A stretch of DNA of 64,000 bases from Oxalobacter sp. (GTDB taxonomy: Bacteria > Pseudomonadota > Gammaproteobacteria > Burkholderiales > Burkholderiaceae_D), in assembly GCA_018384065.1 (NCBI GenBank), contig JAHAYL010000040.1, forward strand, positions 1 to 64,000. The letters are read 5' to 3'. A program made the position numbers and the translations under genes. The notes beneath the pieces were generated by a model. That model worked only from the letters and a program-made list of their open reading frames with translations, was not told the origin of the DNA and made no database searches. This document shows positions 37,846-46,717 of this stretch, one piece after another (the stretch's first letter is position 1; every line of letters begins with the position of its first letter).

Positions 37846-39048
37846 ATGAACCCGTTACTTGACCGTCTGCAACCCTATCCATTTGAAAAGCTGCGCAGGC
37901 TGTTTGCCGGTGTCAAGCCTGATCCTTCCTATACTCCAATCAATCTGGGTATCGGTGAACCCAAGCATCCGACACCTGGATTCATCCAGCAGGCTGTGAC
38001 AGGCCATCTACAAGGACTCCAGAAATACCCTGCAACCATAGGGACACTGCCCCTTCGAGAAACCATTGCTGACTGGACCGCCAACCGTTATGGTATTCCC
38101 AGATTGGATGCAAACCAGCAGATCCTACCGACATTGGGATCCCGGGAAGCCCTTTTCTCACTTGCCCAGACAGTACTGGATCCATCAGAAGGAGGATATG
38201 TCATCTGCCCCAACCCGTTCTATCAGATTTATGAAGGCGCTGCCTATCTAGGCGGTGCTGAACCCTATTTTGTCAATGCAGACCCGAATCAGGATTTCGC
38301 CTGCGATTATGATGCGGTTCCAGAAAATGTCTGGACAAAAACCAAGATGGTTTACGTCTGCTCACCTGCCAACCCAACAGGTGCCGTCATGCAGCAGGAA
38401 CAATGGAAAAAACTGTTTACGCTTTCCGACAAGTACGGCTTTGTGATTGCTTCGGATGAATGCTACTCAGAAATCTATTTCGACGAACCGCCCTTAGGTG
38501 GCCTTCAGGCAGCACACCTGCTGGGACGCAACGGTTATCCGCGTCTGATTATGCTGTCCTCCCTCTCGAAACGGTCCAATGTCCCAGGGATGCGCTCCGG
38601 TTTTGTCGCTGGGGATGCCTCCATCATCCAGAAATTCCTGCTTTACCGCACTTATCATGGCACGGCCATGAGTGAAACCATCCAGGCTGCCTCTATTGCT
38701 GCATGGCAGGATGAACAGCATGTCATCACGAACCGGGAAAAATACCAAAGCAAATTCCATGAAGCACTGCCACTCCTTCAGCAGGTCACCGATGTCAGCT
38801 TGCCTGATGCCAGCTTCTACCTTTGGGCGGAAGTCTTCAAGAAATCAGGGCTGACCGACACCGTTTTTGCACAGAAACTTTATGAACAGTTCAATGTGAC
38901 TGTCCTGCCGGGCAGTTACCTTGCTAGGGAAGCACATGGCATCAATCCCGGTACAGACCGTATCCGTATTGCGCTGGTCGCAGAGCCGGCAGAATGCCTC
39001 GAAGGCATCCAGCGCATCGTCCAGTTTGTCCAAGGACTGCAACGATAA
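37846..39048 (+). CDS. dapC: N-succinyldiaminopimelate aminotransferase
   Basis: A 400-residue fold-I PLP aminotransferase. It converts N-succinyl-2-amino-6-ketopimelate to N-succinyl-LL-diaminopimelate with glutamate. Motifs are SPANPTGAVM, the Asp in ASDECYSEIYF and the Schiff-base lysine in [16 protein letters not shown]. The opening MNPLLDRLQPYPFEKLRRLFA is characteristic of the betaproteobacterial DapC type. It is first in dapC-dapD-dapE, 24 nt before dapD. Start ATG at 37846 lies behind GGGAACC. Confidence 0.95.
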   Translation: MNPLLDRLQPYPFEKLRRLFAGVKPDPSYTPINLGIGEPKHPTPGFIQQAVTGHLQGLQKYPATIGTLPLRETIADWTANRYGIPRLDANQQILPTLGSREALFSLAQTVLDPSEGGYVICPNPFYQIYEGAAYLGGAEPYFVNADPNQDFACDYDAVPENVWTKTKMVYVCSPANPTGAVMQQEQWKKLFTLSDKYGFVIASDECYSEIYFDEPPLGGLQAAHLLGRNGYPRLIMLSSLSKRSNVPGMRSGFVAGDASIIQKFLLYRTYHGTAMSETIQAASIAAWQDEQHVITNREKYQSKFHEALPLLQQVTDVSLPDASFYLWAEVFKKSGLTDTVFAQKLYEQFNVTVLPGSYLAREAHGINPGTDRIRIALVAEPAECLEGIQRIVQFVQGLQR

Positions 39049-39072
39049 ACAAACATCCTAAAGGAACCCAAA

Positions 39073-39915
39073 ATGTCCAATGAAGCTTTGAAACAGGTTA
39101 TTGAAACCGCTTGGGAAACACGCAATGCCTTCACCGCAGCAACCGTTTCCCCTGAAATCCGTGATGCTGTGAATGAAGTCATCCATATGCTGGATACTGG
39201 TGCATTAAGGGTTGCAGAAAAAACCAACGGAACCTGGACAGTCAACCAATGGGCGAAAATGGCCTGCCTCCTGTCTTTCCGGTTACAGGAAAACACGGTC
39301 ATGCCTGTCGGTGAAAACTGCTCCAATGCCCTTCACTTCTATGACAAATGCACCAGCAAATTCACCAATTGGACACAGGAAGACTTCTCGGCAGCCAGCA
39401 TCCGGGTCGTCCCGCCTGCCATCGCCCGTCAAGGCAGCTATATCGGCAAAAATGTCGTCATGATGCCCTCTTTCGTGAACATCGGTGCCTATGTGGATGA
39501 AGGCACGATGATTGATACCTGGGCAACAGTCGGTTCCTGCGCCCAGATTGGCAAGCATGTCCATCTATCTGGCGGTGCTGGAATCGGTGGTGTCCTTGAA
39601 CCGATGCAGGCGAATCCCACCATCATCGAAGACAACTGCTTCATCGGCGCACGTTCAGAAATCGTGGAAGGCGTCATCGTTGAAGAAAACAGCGTCATCG
39701 CAATGGGTGTTTTCATCAGCCAGTCCACCCGCATCTATGACCGTGAAAATGATAAGATTCTCTATGGACGTGTCCCTGCGGGCTCTGTGGTCGTTCCAGG
39801 CAGCTTGCCTTCACCGGATGGCAGATACAACCTGAACTGTGCTGTCATCGTGAAACGGGTATCTGCTGAGACACGCGCTAAGACTTCACTGAATGACCTG
39901 CTCCGGGACAACTGA
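39073..39915 (+). CDS. dapD: 2,3,4,5-Tetrahydropyridine-2,6-dicarboxylate N-succinyltransferase
   Basis: 280 residues, a trimeric left-handed beta-helix acyltransferase that commits tetrahydrodipicolinate to the succinylase branch. An N-terminal helical domain (about 1-105) precedes hexapeptide repeats (about 105-245: [30 protein letters not shown]). The catalytic region is [19 protein letters not shown], and the family motif [16 protein letters not shown] follows. It competes with Ddh for the same substrate. It is tightly spaced with dapC (24 nt) and dapE. Confidence 0.97.
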   Translation: MSNEALKQVIETAWETRNAFTAATVSPEIRDAVNEVIHMLDTGALRVAEKTNGTWTVNQWAKMACLLSFRLQENTVMPVGENCSNALHFYDKCTSKFTNWTQEDFSAASIRVVPPAIARQGSYIGKNVVMMPSFVNIGAYVDEGTMIDTWATVGSCAQIGKHVHLSGGAGIGGVLEPMQANPTIIEDNCFIGARSEIVEGVIVEENSVIAMGVFISQSTRIYDRENDKILYGRVPAGSVVVPGSLPSPDGRYNLNCAVIVKRVSAETRAKTSLNDLLRDN

Positions 39916-39929
39916 CCATGGAAGACATC

Positions 39930-41084
39930 ATGAATCCGACCACCTTTGACCTTGCCTGCGACCTGATTGGACGGCAATCGGTTTCTCCTGCTGACGGAGG
40001 ATGCATCCCCCGTATCGCCAAGTTACTGGAACCATTGGGATTCACCTGTGAAACCATCATGTCCAATGGGGTCACAAACCTCTGGGCACGTCACGGGACA
40101 GCAGGTCCATTGATGGTTTTCGCCGGACACATCGATGTCGTCCCCGCCGGTCCTATTGAGAAATGGGCAACGGATCCTTTCACACCGACTGTCTGTGATG
40201 GACGGCTGTATGGACGCGGTGCCGCTGACATGAAAACTTCCGTCGCTGCAATGGTGATAGCCGCCCGCGACTTCATCAAGATTTACCCCGACTATAAAGG
40301 ATCGATTGGATTCATCATCACCAGCGATGAAGAAGATATCGGCATCGATGGCACCAAGGTGGTTGTGCGTATCCTTGAAGAGCGGAATATCCTGCCTGAC
40401 TGGTGCATCGTCGGGGAACCCAGTTCCATTGAAACATTGGGCGACACCATCAAGAACGGCCGCCGTGGCTCCCTGCTTGGATACCTGACCGTCTTTGGGA
40501 AACAAGGGCATATCGCCTACCCTGCCCGGGCATCCAATCCCATCAACAAAGCCATGCAGGCGCTGGCAGACCTTGCCGCTGAAACATGGGATACCGGTAA
40601 CGAATACTACGAACCGACATCCTGGCAGATGTCGAACATCCATGCCGGCACAGGTGCCAACAATGTTATTCCCGGTGAAATGAAAGTGGATTTCAACTTC
40701 CGCTTCAGCACTGCCTGCACCGCAGAGAACCTGCAGAAACGTGTCCATGACATCTTGGACAGCCATGGACTGGATTATGAAATCAACTGGCGGCTCTCCG
40801 GTGAACCGTTCCTGACACCCAAAGGCAGCCTGACCGATGCTTTGTCAGATGCCATTGCTTCTGTCACCCATACCACACCAGCCCTCTCGACAACCGGTGG
40901 TACATCGGATGGCCGTTTCATCGCAAAAATCTGCCCGCAGGTAGTCGAATTCGGTCCCATCAACCAGACCATCCATCAAATCGATGAAAATGTCCTGATA
41001 GCAGATATTGAACCATTGACGGAGATTTACCGCAGGACATTGGAAAACCTGTTCCTGCTCAATAAACCTGGCGAAATACGGTAA
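39930..41084 (+). CDS. dapE: Succinyl-diaminopimelate desuccinylase
   Basis: A di-zinc amidohydrolase (M20 family) that releases LL-diaminopimelate from its succinyl form. The ATG at 39930, with GGAAG 5 nt upstream and family-like opening, gives 384 residues; the in-frame ATG at 39918 adds four. Metal ligands are the His and Asp of [11 protein letters not shown], the Asp of [10 protein letters not shown], the Glu pair [11 protein letters not shown], the Glu in VGEPSS and the late His in [10 protein letters not shown]. The [10 protein letters not shown] substrate motif is present. Third gene of the dap cluster; prmB follows after 67 nt. Confidence 0.96.
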   Translation: MNPTTFDLACDLIGRQSVSPADGGCIPRIAKLLEPLGFTCETIMSNGVTNLWARHGTAGPLMVFAGHIDVVPAGPIEKWATDPFTPTVCDGRLYGRGAADMKTSVAAMVIAARDFIKIYPDYKGSIGFIITSDEEDIGIDGTKVVVRILEERNILPDWCIVGEPSSIETLGDTIKNGRRGSLLGYLTVFGKQGHIAYPARASNPINKAMQALADLAAETWDTGNEYYEPTSWQMSNIHAGTGANNVIPGEMKVDFNFRFSTACTAENLQKRVHDILDSHGLDYEINWRLSGEPFLTPKGSLTDALSDAIASVTHTTPALSTTGGTSDGRFIAKICPQVVEFGPINQTIHQIDENVLIADIEPLTEIYRRTLENLFLLNKPGEIR

Positions 41085-41151
41085 AATCCAAGCTTTAAAA
41101 ATAGATACATCCAGCCCATTTTTGGGGCTGTTACCATCAAAGGACCACGCC

Positions 41152-42078
41152 ATGACCGCACTGCCACAGGAACCCGCACAGGGAACCCTGCCATTCACAA
41201 CTGTCAGGGACCTCTTAAGGTATGCCGTATCCCGGTTCAATAAGGAAAAACTGTTCTTCGGGCATGGCTCGGACAATGCCTATGATGAAGCAGCCTATCT
41301 GATCCTGCATACCCTTTCCCTGCCGCTTGACCGTCTGGAACCTTTCCTTGATGCCAAGCTGCTGCCTGATGAGGTTTCGGAGGTCATGGATATTATCGAA
41401 AGGCGTGTCACAGAACGGGTACCAGCCGCCTACCTGACCCATGAAGCCTGGCTGCAAGGGTATTCCTTCTATGTTGACCGGGGTGTCATCGTGCCACGTT
41501 CTTTCATTGCTGAACTCATTGTTGACCGGTTTGCCCCTTGGGTCAGTGACCCAGACGGTATTGTGGACATCCTTGAACTCTGTACCGGTTCCGGCTGCCT
41601 CGCGATTATGATGGCGGACCAGTTCCCGAATGCCCATGTCGATGCAGTTGAACTCTCTCCGGCAGCATTGGGCATTGCCCAGACCAATATCAGCAATTAT
41701 CAGATGGAAAACCGGGTCAAACTGTACCATGCCGACCTTTATGATGGCATCCCTGAAAAACGCTATCAGCTGATTGTCACCAACCCTCCATATGTCAACC
41801 AAGACTCCATGGGCAGGCTGCCCTTGGAATACAAGGCAGAACCTTCGATGGCGCTTGCTGGTGGTTTTGATGGCATGGACATCGTCAGGCGCATCGTCAG
41901 GACAGCAGGCAAACGCCTCACTGATGACGGTCTGCTGATTGTTGAAATCGGCAATGAGGCGGAACATGCGATGGCGGCATTCCCAGAACTTGAACTGATA
42001 TGGTTGACCACCTCCGGCGGTGACGACCGTGTCTTCCTCCTGACAGCCCAGCAGCTGAAGGAGCTTGACAAGGCATGA
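41152..42078 (+). CDS. prmB: Ribosomal protein L3 N5-glutamine methyltransferase
   Basis: 308 residues from the ATG at 41152 behind AAAGGA (the track start is 10 codons early). It is a class I SAM methyltransferase of the HemK/PrmB type: an N-terminal helical domain, the motif LELCTGSGCLAI for SAM and the catalytic VTNPPYVNQ. It methylates a glutamine of L3. The RVPAAYLTHEAWLQGYSFYVDRGVIVPRSFIAELI segment is the PrmB signature. The end overlaps the ABC-F gene by 4 nt. In the leader, CAGCCC/GGGCTG at 41112-41130 could form a hairpin. Confidence 0.95.
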   Translation: MTALPQEPAQGTLPFTTVRDLLRYAVSRFNKEKLFFGHGSDNAYDEAAYLILHTLSLPLDRLEPFLDAKLLPDEVSEVMDIIERRVTERVPAAYLTHEAWLQGYSFYVDRGVIVPRSFIAELIVDRFAPWVSDPDGIVDILELCTGSGCLAIMMADQFPNAHVDAVELSPAALGIAQTNISNYQMENRVKLYHADLYDGIPEKRYQLIVTNPPYVNQDSMGRLPLEYKAEPSMALAGGFDGMDIVRRIVRTAGKRLTDDGLLIVEIGNEAEHAMAAFPELELIWLTTSGGDDRVFLLTAQQLKELDKA

Positions 42079-44042
42079 TCCGCTTCTCGCATCTTTCCCT
42101 GATGCGGGGAACTAAAATCCTCTTTGACCAAGCGGATGCCACACTGAACCCTGGCGAGAAAATCGGATTGGTCGGTCCCAACGGGACAGGCAAATCCACC
42201 CTGTTTTCCTTGCTCCAGGGTGACCTGCATCCTGATGCCGGTGATGTTGATTTCCCAGCTTCATGGCGGATTTCCCATGTCGCCCAGGAGACCCCTGCAT
42301 TGCAGCGAACAGCCTTGGATTACACCATCGACGGAGATACCCATCTACGCCAACTTGAAGCAGAACTGGCAGGACTCGAATCCAAGCCACAGGATGCCCA
42401 ATCCGGCATCCGGATGGCAGAACTGCACACCGCCCTGGCGGATGCAGGTGCCTATACCGTCCATTCCCGTGCAGAACAGCTGCTGCTTGGGCTGGGCTTT
42501 TCCATGGAAGACATGCAACGCCCAGTTGCAGGGTTTTCCGGTGGCTGGCGGATGCGCCTGAACCTGGCCCAGGCATTGATATGCCCTTCTGACCTGCTGC
42601 TGCTCGATGAACCGACCAACCATCTCGACCTGGATGCCATCCTTTGGCTGGAAGACTGGCTGAAACATTATCGTGGCACACTCATCATCATTTCACATGA
42701 CCGTGACTTTCTCGATGGTGCTGTCAATATCATCCTGCATATCGATGGCAGGAAACTGAGACGTTATACCGGCAATTACTCTGCCTTTGAACGCCAGCGG
42801 GCGGAACAGGTCACATTGATGCAGGCGATGATTGAAAAACAGGCAAAACGCCGTGCCCACCTTGAAGCCTACATCAACCGTTTCCGTTATAAAGCCACAA
42901 AGGCCAGACAGGCGCAGAGCCGCCTGAAAATGCTTGAGAAAATGGAAGAGCTGGCTCCCCTCCGTGCAACAGCCGAATTCTCCTTTGACTTCCTGGAACC
43001 TGAGTCCTCCCCCAATCCACTGCTGGTGATGGAAGACCTCACCGCAGGCTATACCGACACCGACCAATGGGGAAACATCACTGCCACGCACCCGATCCTG
43101 TCCACCAAACGCTTTGCATTGCAGACCGGTGAGCGGATCGGCATCCTCGGGGTGAACGGTGCCGGCAAGTCTACATTCATCCGGACTGTCGCAGGTGAAC
43201 TCCCCCCGCTCGCCGGTGTCTTCACCACCGGCAAGGGCTTGAAAATCGGCTATTTCGCCCAGCATCAGGTGGAAATGCTCCGTGATGCCGAATCCCCGTT
43301 ATGGCACCTTGCCAGACTGGCACCAGATACCCGTGAACAGGACCTGCGGGATTACCTCGGCAGCTTCAACTTCCATGGGGATATGGCAACCAGTCCAGTC
43401 GCTCCCTTTTCCGGCGGGGAAAAAGCCCGCCTGGCATTGGCGCTCATTGTCTGGCAGCGCCCCAACCTGCTGCTGCTCGACGAACCGACCAACCACCTTG
43501 ACCTTGCAATGCGTGAGGCATTGACAGAAGCCCTTGCCCAGTATGAAGGCACCCTGCTGCTCGTATCCCATGACCGCCACCTGCTCCGCGCCACCACTGA
43601 CCGTTTCTTCATCGTTGCCGACCACCAGCTGAAAGAATTTGACGGTGACTTGGATGACTACCGCAACTGGCTGTTTGATACCCGTCTGAAACAACAGGCG
43701 GAAACCGATACTGCACCAGCCAATACAGACAAGACACCCCGCCCTTCGGTTGACCGGAAAGAGCAGAAACGTCAGGAAGCACAGGAACGCCAGCGGCTTT
43801 CCGCCTTGAAAAAACCACTGGAGAAACGGATTGCCCAGCTTGAAAAAGAGATGGAACAGCTGAACAACACGCTGTCAGCCATCGACCGCCAGATGAACGA
43901 CACGGCACTCTATGACTTTGCCAATAAAGACAAATTGAAATCCATCCTCGCCCAGCAAGCTGAATGCAGGAAACGGCTTTCTGTCATCGAAGAAGAATGG
44001 ATGGAAAAACAGGAAGCCCTCGAAGCGGTACTGTCAGCTTAA
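42075..44042 (+). CDS. yheS: ABC-F family ATPase, YheS-like
   Basis: 655 residues with two ABC cassettes and no membrane domain. Walker A motifs are GPNGTGKST and GVNGAGKST. The signatures are FSGGWRMRLNLAQAL and FSGGEKARLALAL, each followed by LLLDEPTNHLDL. The inter-cassette linker (about 245-300) is the basic arm typical of ABC-F translation factors. A C-terminal charged coiled coil at about 555-655 resembles the YheS/Uup tail. Such proteins act at the ribosomal E site. The start ATGA overlap with prmB implies translational coupling. Confidence 0.92.
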   Translation: MIRFSHLSLMRGTKILFDQADATLNPGEKIGLVGPNGTGKSTLFSLLQGDLHPDAGDVDFPASWRISHVAQETPALQRTALDYTIDGDTHLRQLEAELAGLESKPQDAQSGIRMAELHTALADAGAYTVHSRAEQLLLGLGFSMEDMQRPVAGFSGGWRMRLNLAQALICPSDLLLLDEPTNHLDLDAILWLEDWLKHYRGTLIIISHDRDFLDGAVNIILHIDGRKLRRYTGNYSAFERQRAEQVTLMQAMIEKQAKRRAHLEAYINRFRYKATKARQAQSRLKMLEKMEELAPLRATAEFSFDFLEPESSPNPLLVMEDLTAGYTDTDQWGNITATHPILSTKRFALQTGERIGILGVNGAGKSTFIRTVAGELPPLAGVFTTGKGLKIGYFAQHQVEMLRDAESPLWHLARLAPDTREQDLRDYLGSFNFHGDMATSPVAPFSGGEKARLALALIVWQRPNLLLLDEPTNHLDLAMREALTEALAQYEGTLLLVSHDRHLLRATTDRFFIVADHQLKEFDGDLDDYRNWLFDTRLKQQAETDTAPANTDKTPRPSVDRKEQKRQEAQERQRLSALKKPLEKRIAQLEKEMEQLNNTLSAIDRQMNDTALYDFANKDKLKSILAQQAECRKRLSVIEEEWMEKQEALEAVLSA

Positions 44043-44045
44043 GCA

Positions 44046-44489
44046 TCAGGCATCATCCCTGACACTTTCAACCCCCTTGTTCGCCAGCATGTCGGCCTTC
44101 TCATTGCCTTCATCCCCGGCATGTCCCTTGACCCAGTGCCAGTCAATCTGATGGCGTTGGACTGCTACATCCAATGCCTGCCAAAGCTCGGCATTCTTGA
44201 CAGGCTTCTTGTTTGCGGTTTTCCAGTTATGCAGTTTCCAACTGTGAATCCACTCGGTAATCCCGTTTTTCACATACTGGCTGTCAGTATGCAGATCAAC
44301 ATGGCAGGAGCGTTTAAGCGCATTCAACGCCTCAATGACGGCTGTCAGTTCCATGCGGTTGTTGGTCGTCTCCCGCTCCCCCCCGAAAAGTTCCCGTTCA
44401 TGCCCCCGGCAGGTCAGCCATGCCCCCCATCCACCAAGACCGGGATTACCCTTGCATGCGCCGTCGGTATAGATGGTAACGTTGTCCAT
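44046..44489 (-). CDS. rnhA: Ribonuclease HI
   Basis: 147 residues from the ATG at 44489, which follows GGAAAAG; the track adds 20 codons. It degrades RNA in RNA-DNA hybrids. The catalytic set is complete: Asp in [11 protein letters not shown], Glu in TNNRMELTA, Asp in [10 protein letters not shown] and Asp in [10 protein letters not shown], with the His in VKGHAGD. It is divergent from gloB. In many proteobacteria gloB, a methyltransferase, rnhA and dnaQ are neighbours, but dnaQ is not in this window. Confidence 0.97.
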   Translation of the reverse strand: MDNVTIYTDGACKGNPGLGGWGAWLTCRGHERELFGGERETTNNRMELTAVIEALNALKRSCHVDLHTDSQYVKNGITEWIHSWKLHNWKTANKKPVKNAELWQALDVAVQRHQIDWHWVKGHAGDEGNEKADMLANKGVESVRDDA

Positions 44490-44570
44490 TGTCTGCTTTT
44501 CCATGGTTGTGCCAGTCCAGTTGGGTTTGTGTTTATAATAGCTTTTCAAGCTTATTCTCAGGGGAATATC

Positions 44571-45356
44571 ATGCCAACACCTAAAGTCAGCTTTATCCGC
44601 GCGTTCAGGGATAATTATATCTGGATGATTGAATCTGGTTCACAGGCCGTTCTGGTCGATCCCGGTGATGCCACACCTGTGCTGAACGCCTTTAAGCAGC
44701 GCAAGCTGAAACTTGCCGGCATCCTGCTGACCCATAAGCACAATGACCATACCGGTGGCGTTGCCAACCTGCTGAAAAAAAATGATGTCCCTGTCTATGG
44801 ACCAGCAAACGACGGAATCCCAACCGTCACCCATCCATTGAAAGAAGGCGACACTGTGACATTCGATGCATTGGGCGGGCTCAAGTTTTCCGTACTGGAT
44901 GTCCCTGGACATACCTTGGGACACATCGCCTACTATGCGGAATCCCAGAAATGGCTGTTCTGCGGTGACCTGCTTTTTGGCGCTGGCTGCGGCAGGATCT
45001 TTGAAGGCACGCCTGCCCAGATGTTTGAATCCATCAACAAAGCTGCCGCACTCCCAGATGACACGCTCGTCTATGCCGGCCATGAATACACCATCCCGAA
45101 CCTGAAATTCGCCGCTGCCGTTGAACCTGACAATCCGGCAATCCCCGAACGGGTCAAGACCTGCATGGAAAAACGCAGGAAATATATGCCCACCCTGCCA
45201 TCCACAATCGCCGAAGAGAAAGCCACCAACCCCTTCATGCGGGCAGACCAGACAACCGTCATCGACAGGATGGTTTCGTTGGAAAAACTCTCCGAGAAGA
45301 CACCTGTCGCAGCATTCACGGCAATCCGTGAATGGAAAGACAACTTTGTGGGCTGA
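44571..45356 (+). CDS. gloB: Hydroxyacylglutathione hydrolase (glyoxalase II)
   Basis: 261 residues from the ATG at 44571 behind CAGGGGAA; the 411-residue track version includes sequence antisense to rnhA. It hydrolyses S-D-lactoylglutathione in methylglyoxal detoxification. The metallo-beta-lactamase fold has the metal motif [10 protein letters not shown] (a Lys replaces the usual second His of THHH, but the ligand positions are kept), the His in PGHTLGH, the Asp in [13 protein letters not shown] and the His in YAGHEYT. The C-terminal HAGH domain contains [10 protein letters not shown] methyltransferase gene follows after 6 nt. Confidence 0.96.
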   Translation: MPTPKVSFIRAFRDNYIWMIESGSQAVLVDPGDATPVLNAFKQRKLKLAGILLTHKHNDHTGGVANLLKKNDVPVYGPANDGIPTVTHPLKEGDTVTFDALGGLKFSVLDVPGHTLGHIAYYAESQKWLFCGDLLFGAGCGRIFEGTPAQMFESINKAAALPDDTLVYAGHEYTIPNLKFAAAVEPDNPAIPERVKTCMEKRRKYMPTLPSTIAEEKATNPFMRADQTTVIDRMVSLEKLSEKTPVAAFTAIREWKDNFVG

Positions 45357-45362
45357 TACCTG

Positions 45363-46187
45363 ATGAAACCTGCCCAGACAATGCATGACTGGCTGGTCTC
45401 ACCAACCGGACAGTACATGCTGCGCTGGGAAGAAACCTATTTCCGGACACTTTCCGAGGATATTTTTGGATTCAACGCCGTCCAGATCGGGCTGACTGAA
45501 CTCGATACCCTGAAAGAAAACCGCATCACCCACCACTGGTATTCAAACCCGTTCCTGCCGGCTGATGACATGGCAGATCCCCACCAGCACAACCATGATG
45601 CGCTCAAAGGACTGAACGGCCATTCCATCCCTGTTTCCCTGACCCATACCGATGGACAACTGCCGTTTGACACAGAATCCATAGACCTCGTGACACTGCC
45701 CCATACCTTTGACCTGGCTAAATCCCCCCATCAGCTCCTGCGTGAAATCCACAGGATCCTGATACCGGAAGGCCAGGTCATCATCAGCGGTTTCAACCCG
45801 ACCAGCCTCTGGGGAATCCGGCAACGCTGGGGACGGATGACCGGCAACCATTTCCTGCCCGTGGATGCCGCATTCATCAGCCTGCCCCGGATGAAAGACT
45901 GGCTTGCCCTGCTGGGCTTTGAAACAAGCCGGGGATATATCGGCTGCTACTGCCCGCCCTGCAAATCGTGGAAAAGCCTGGACCGTTTTGCCTTTATGGA
46001 AAAAGCCGGCAATCGCTGGTGGCCATACTGCGGTGCGGTCTATCTGCTCTGTGCCATCAAACAGGTACCCGGCATGCACCTGATTGGTCCCGCCTTCAAG
46101 AAAGAAACCCGCCGGTTTTTCAATGCTGCCCCTGCCCAGAACAAGGTCAGCCAGATGGATGCGTATCCCTCAGATAAACATCAGTAA
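45363..46187 (+). CDS. Class I SAM-dependent methyltransferase, YafS-like
   Basis: A 274-residue protein starting 6 nt after gloB, so probably cotranscribed. It resembles the methyltransferase commonly found beside gloB and rnhA (YafS in E. coli). Visible elements are the DLVTLPHTFDLAKSPHQLLREIHRILIPEGQVIISGFNP segment, equivalent to motifs for class I enzymes of the Methyltransf_11 type. The usual GxGxG SAM loop is not obvious near the N-terminus, so cofactor binding is inferred from the family. The substrate is unknown. A late CYCPPCKSW stretch is a local Cys pair of unknown use. Confidence 0.85.
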   Translation: MKPAQTMHDWLVSPTGQYMLRWEETYFRTLSEDIFGFNAVQIGLTELDTLKENRITHHWYSNPFLPADDMADPHQHNHDALKGLNGHSIPVSLTHTDGQLPFDTESIDLVTLPHTFDLAKSPHQLLREIHRILIPEGQVIISGFNPTSLWGIRQRWGRMTGNHFLPVDAAFISLPRMKDWLALLGFETSRGYIGCYCPPCKSWKSLDRFAFMEKAGNRWWPYCGAVYLLCAIKQVPGMHLIGPAFKKETRRFFNAAPAQNKVSQMDAYPSDKHQ

Positions 46188-46252
46188 TCTTTCCAGATAC
46201 AAAAGACATATATTCTGGCAACAGGAAACTTTTGATGGAAAGCTGATCTGAT

Positions 46253-46699
46253 TTACTTATTCAGATAAGATGCTGCTGTCAACTGCATCCGTTTGGCGAT
46301 GTCGTTGCGCTTGAAGACCTTGAAAGTGCCCATGGCCTTGGCGACCAAGGCATCACCGTTCATGATTTCTGCTTCGCAGTAGTACAGGGTCGTTGAACGG
46401 TGGAGTACCCTGCCGGTGGCAACGACATACTGACCGACTTTGCCGCCCGGCTGGAAAAAGCTGGTTTTCATCTCGACAGTCGCCGCCGAGGTCACATCAG
46501 GCAGCACCAGTGAACGTGCCGCCCGTGACATCGTGCAGTCCAGCAGGGTCATAGTGATGCCGCCATGCATGACAGCCCAGCTGTTGCCATGTTCCGGCTT
46601 GAGTCTGATACCGACCTGCGCCTCACCGTTTTCCATCTTCAGCAGTTCAGCACCCAGATGCATCAGATAAGGATTCTCGGTAATCAGTTCTCCTGGCAT
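46253..46699 (-). CDS. PaaI-family hotdog thioesterase
   Basis: A 148-residue hotdog-fold protein (VMHGGITMTLLDCTMSRAA contains the HGG motif and the following Asp used by PaaI-type acyl-CoA thioesterases). It hydrolyses acyl- or aryl-CoA thioesters, but the substrate is not predictable. ATVEMKTSFFQPG and the long C-terminal strand are ordinary. It lies 18 nt downstream of ppiD on the same strand and is probably cotranscribed. It is convergent with the gloB-methyltransferase pair. Confidence 0.88.
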   Translation of the reverse strand: MPGELITENPYLMHLGAELLKMENGEAQVGIRLKPEHGNSWAVMHGGITMTLLDCTMSRAARSLVLPDVTSAATVEMKTSFFQPGGKVGQYVVATGRVLHRSTTLYYCEAEIMNGDALVAKAMGTFKVFKRNDIAKRMQLTAASYLNK

Positions 46700-46717
46700 T
46701 TGAAACCCCTGTCCTGT

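Noticed and set aside
44121-44570. N-terminal 150-residue extension of gloB in the ORF track
   Set aside because: It is antisense to rnhA; the glyoxalase II family starts at [12 protein letters not shown] with a good ribosome-binding site.
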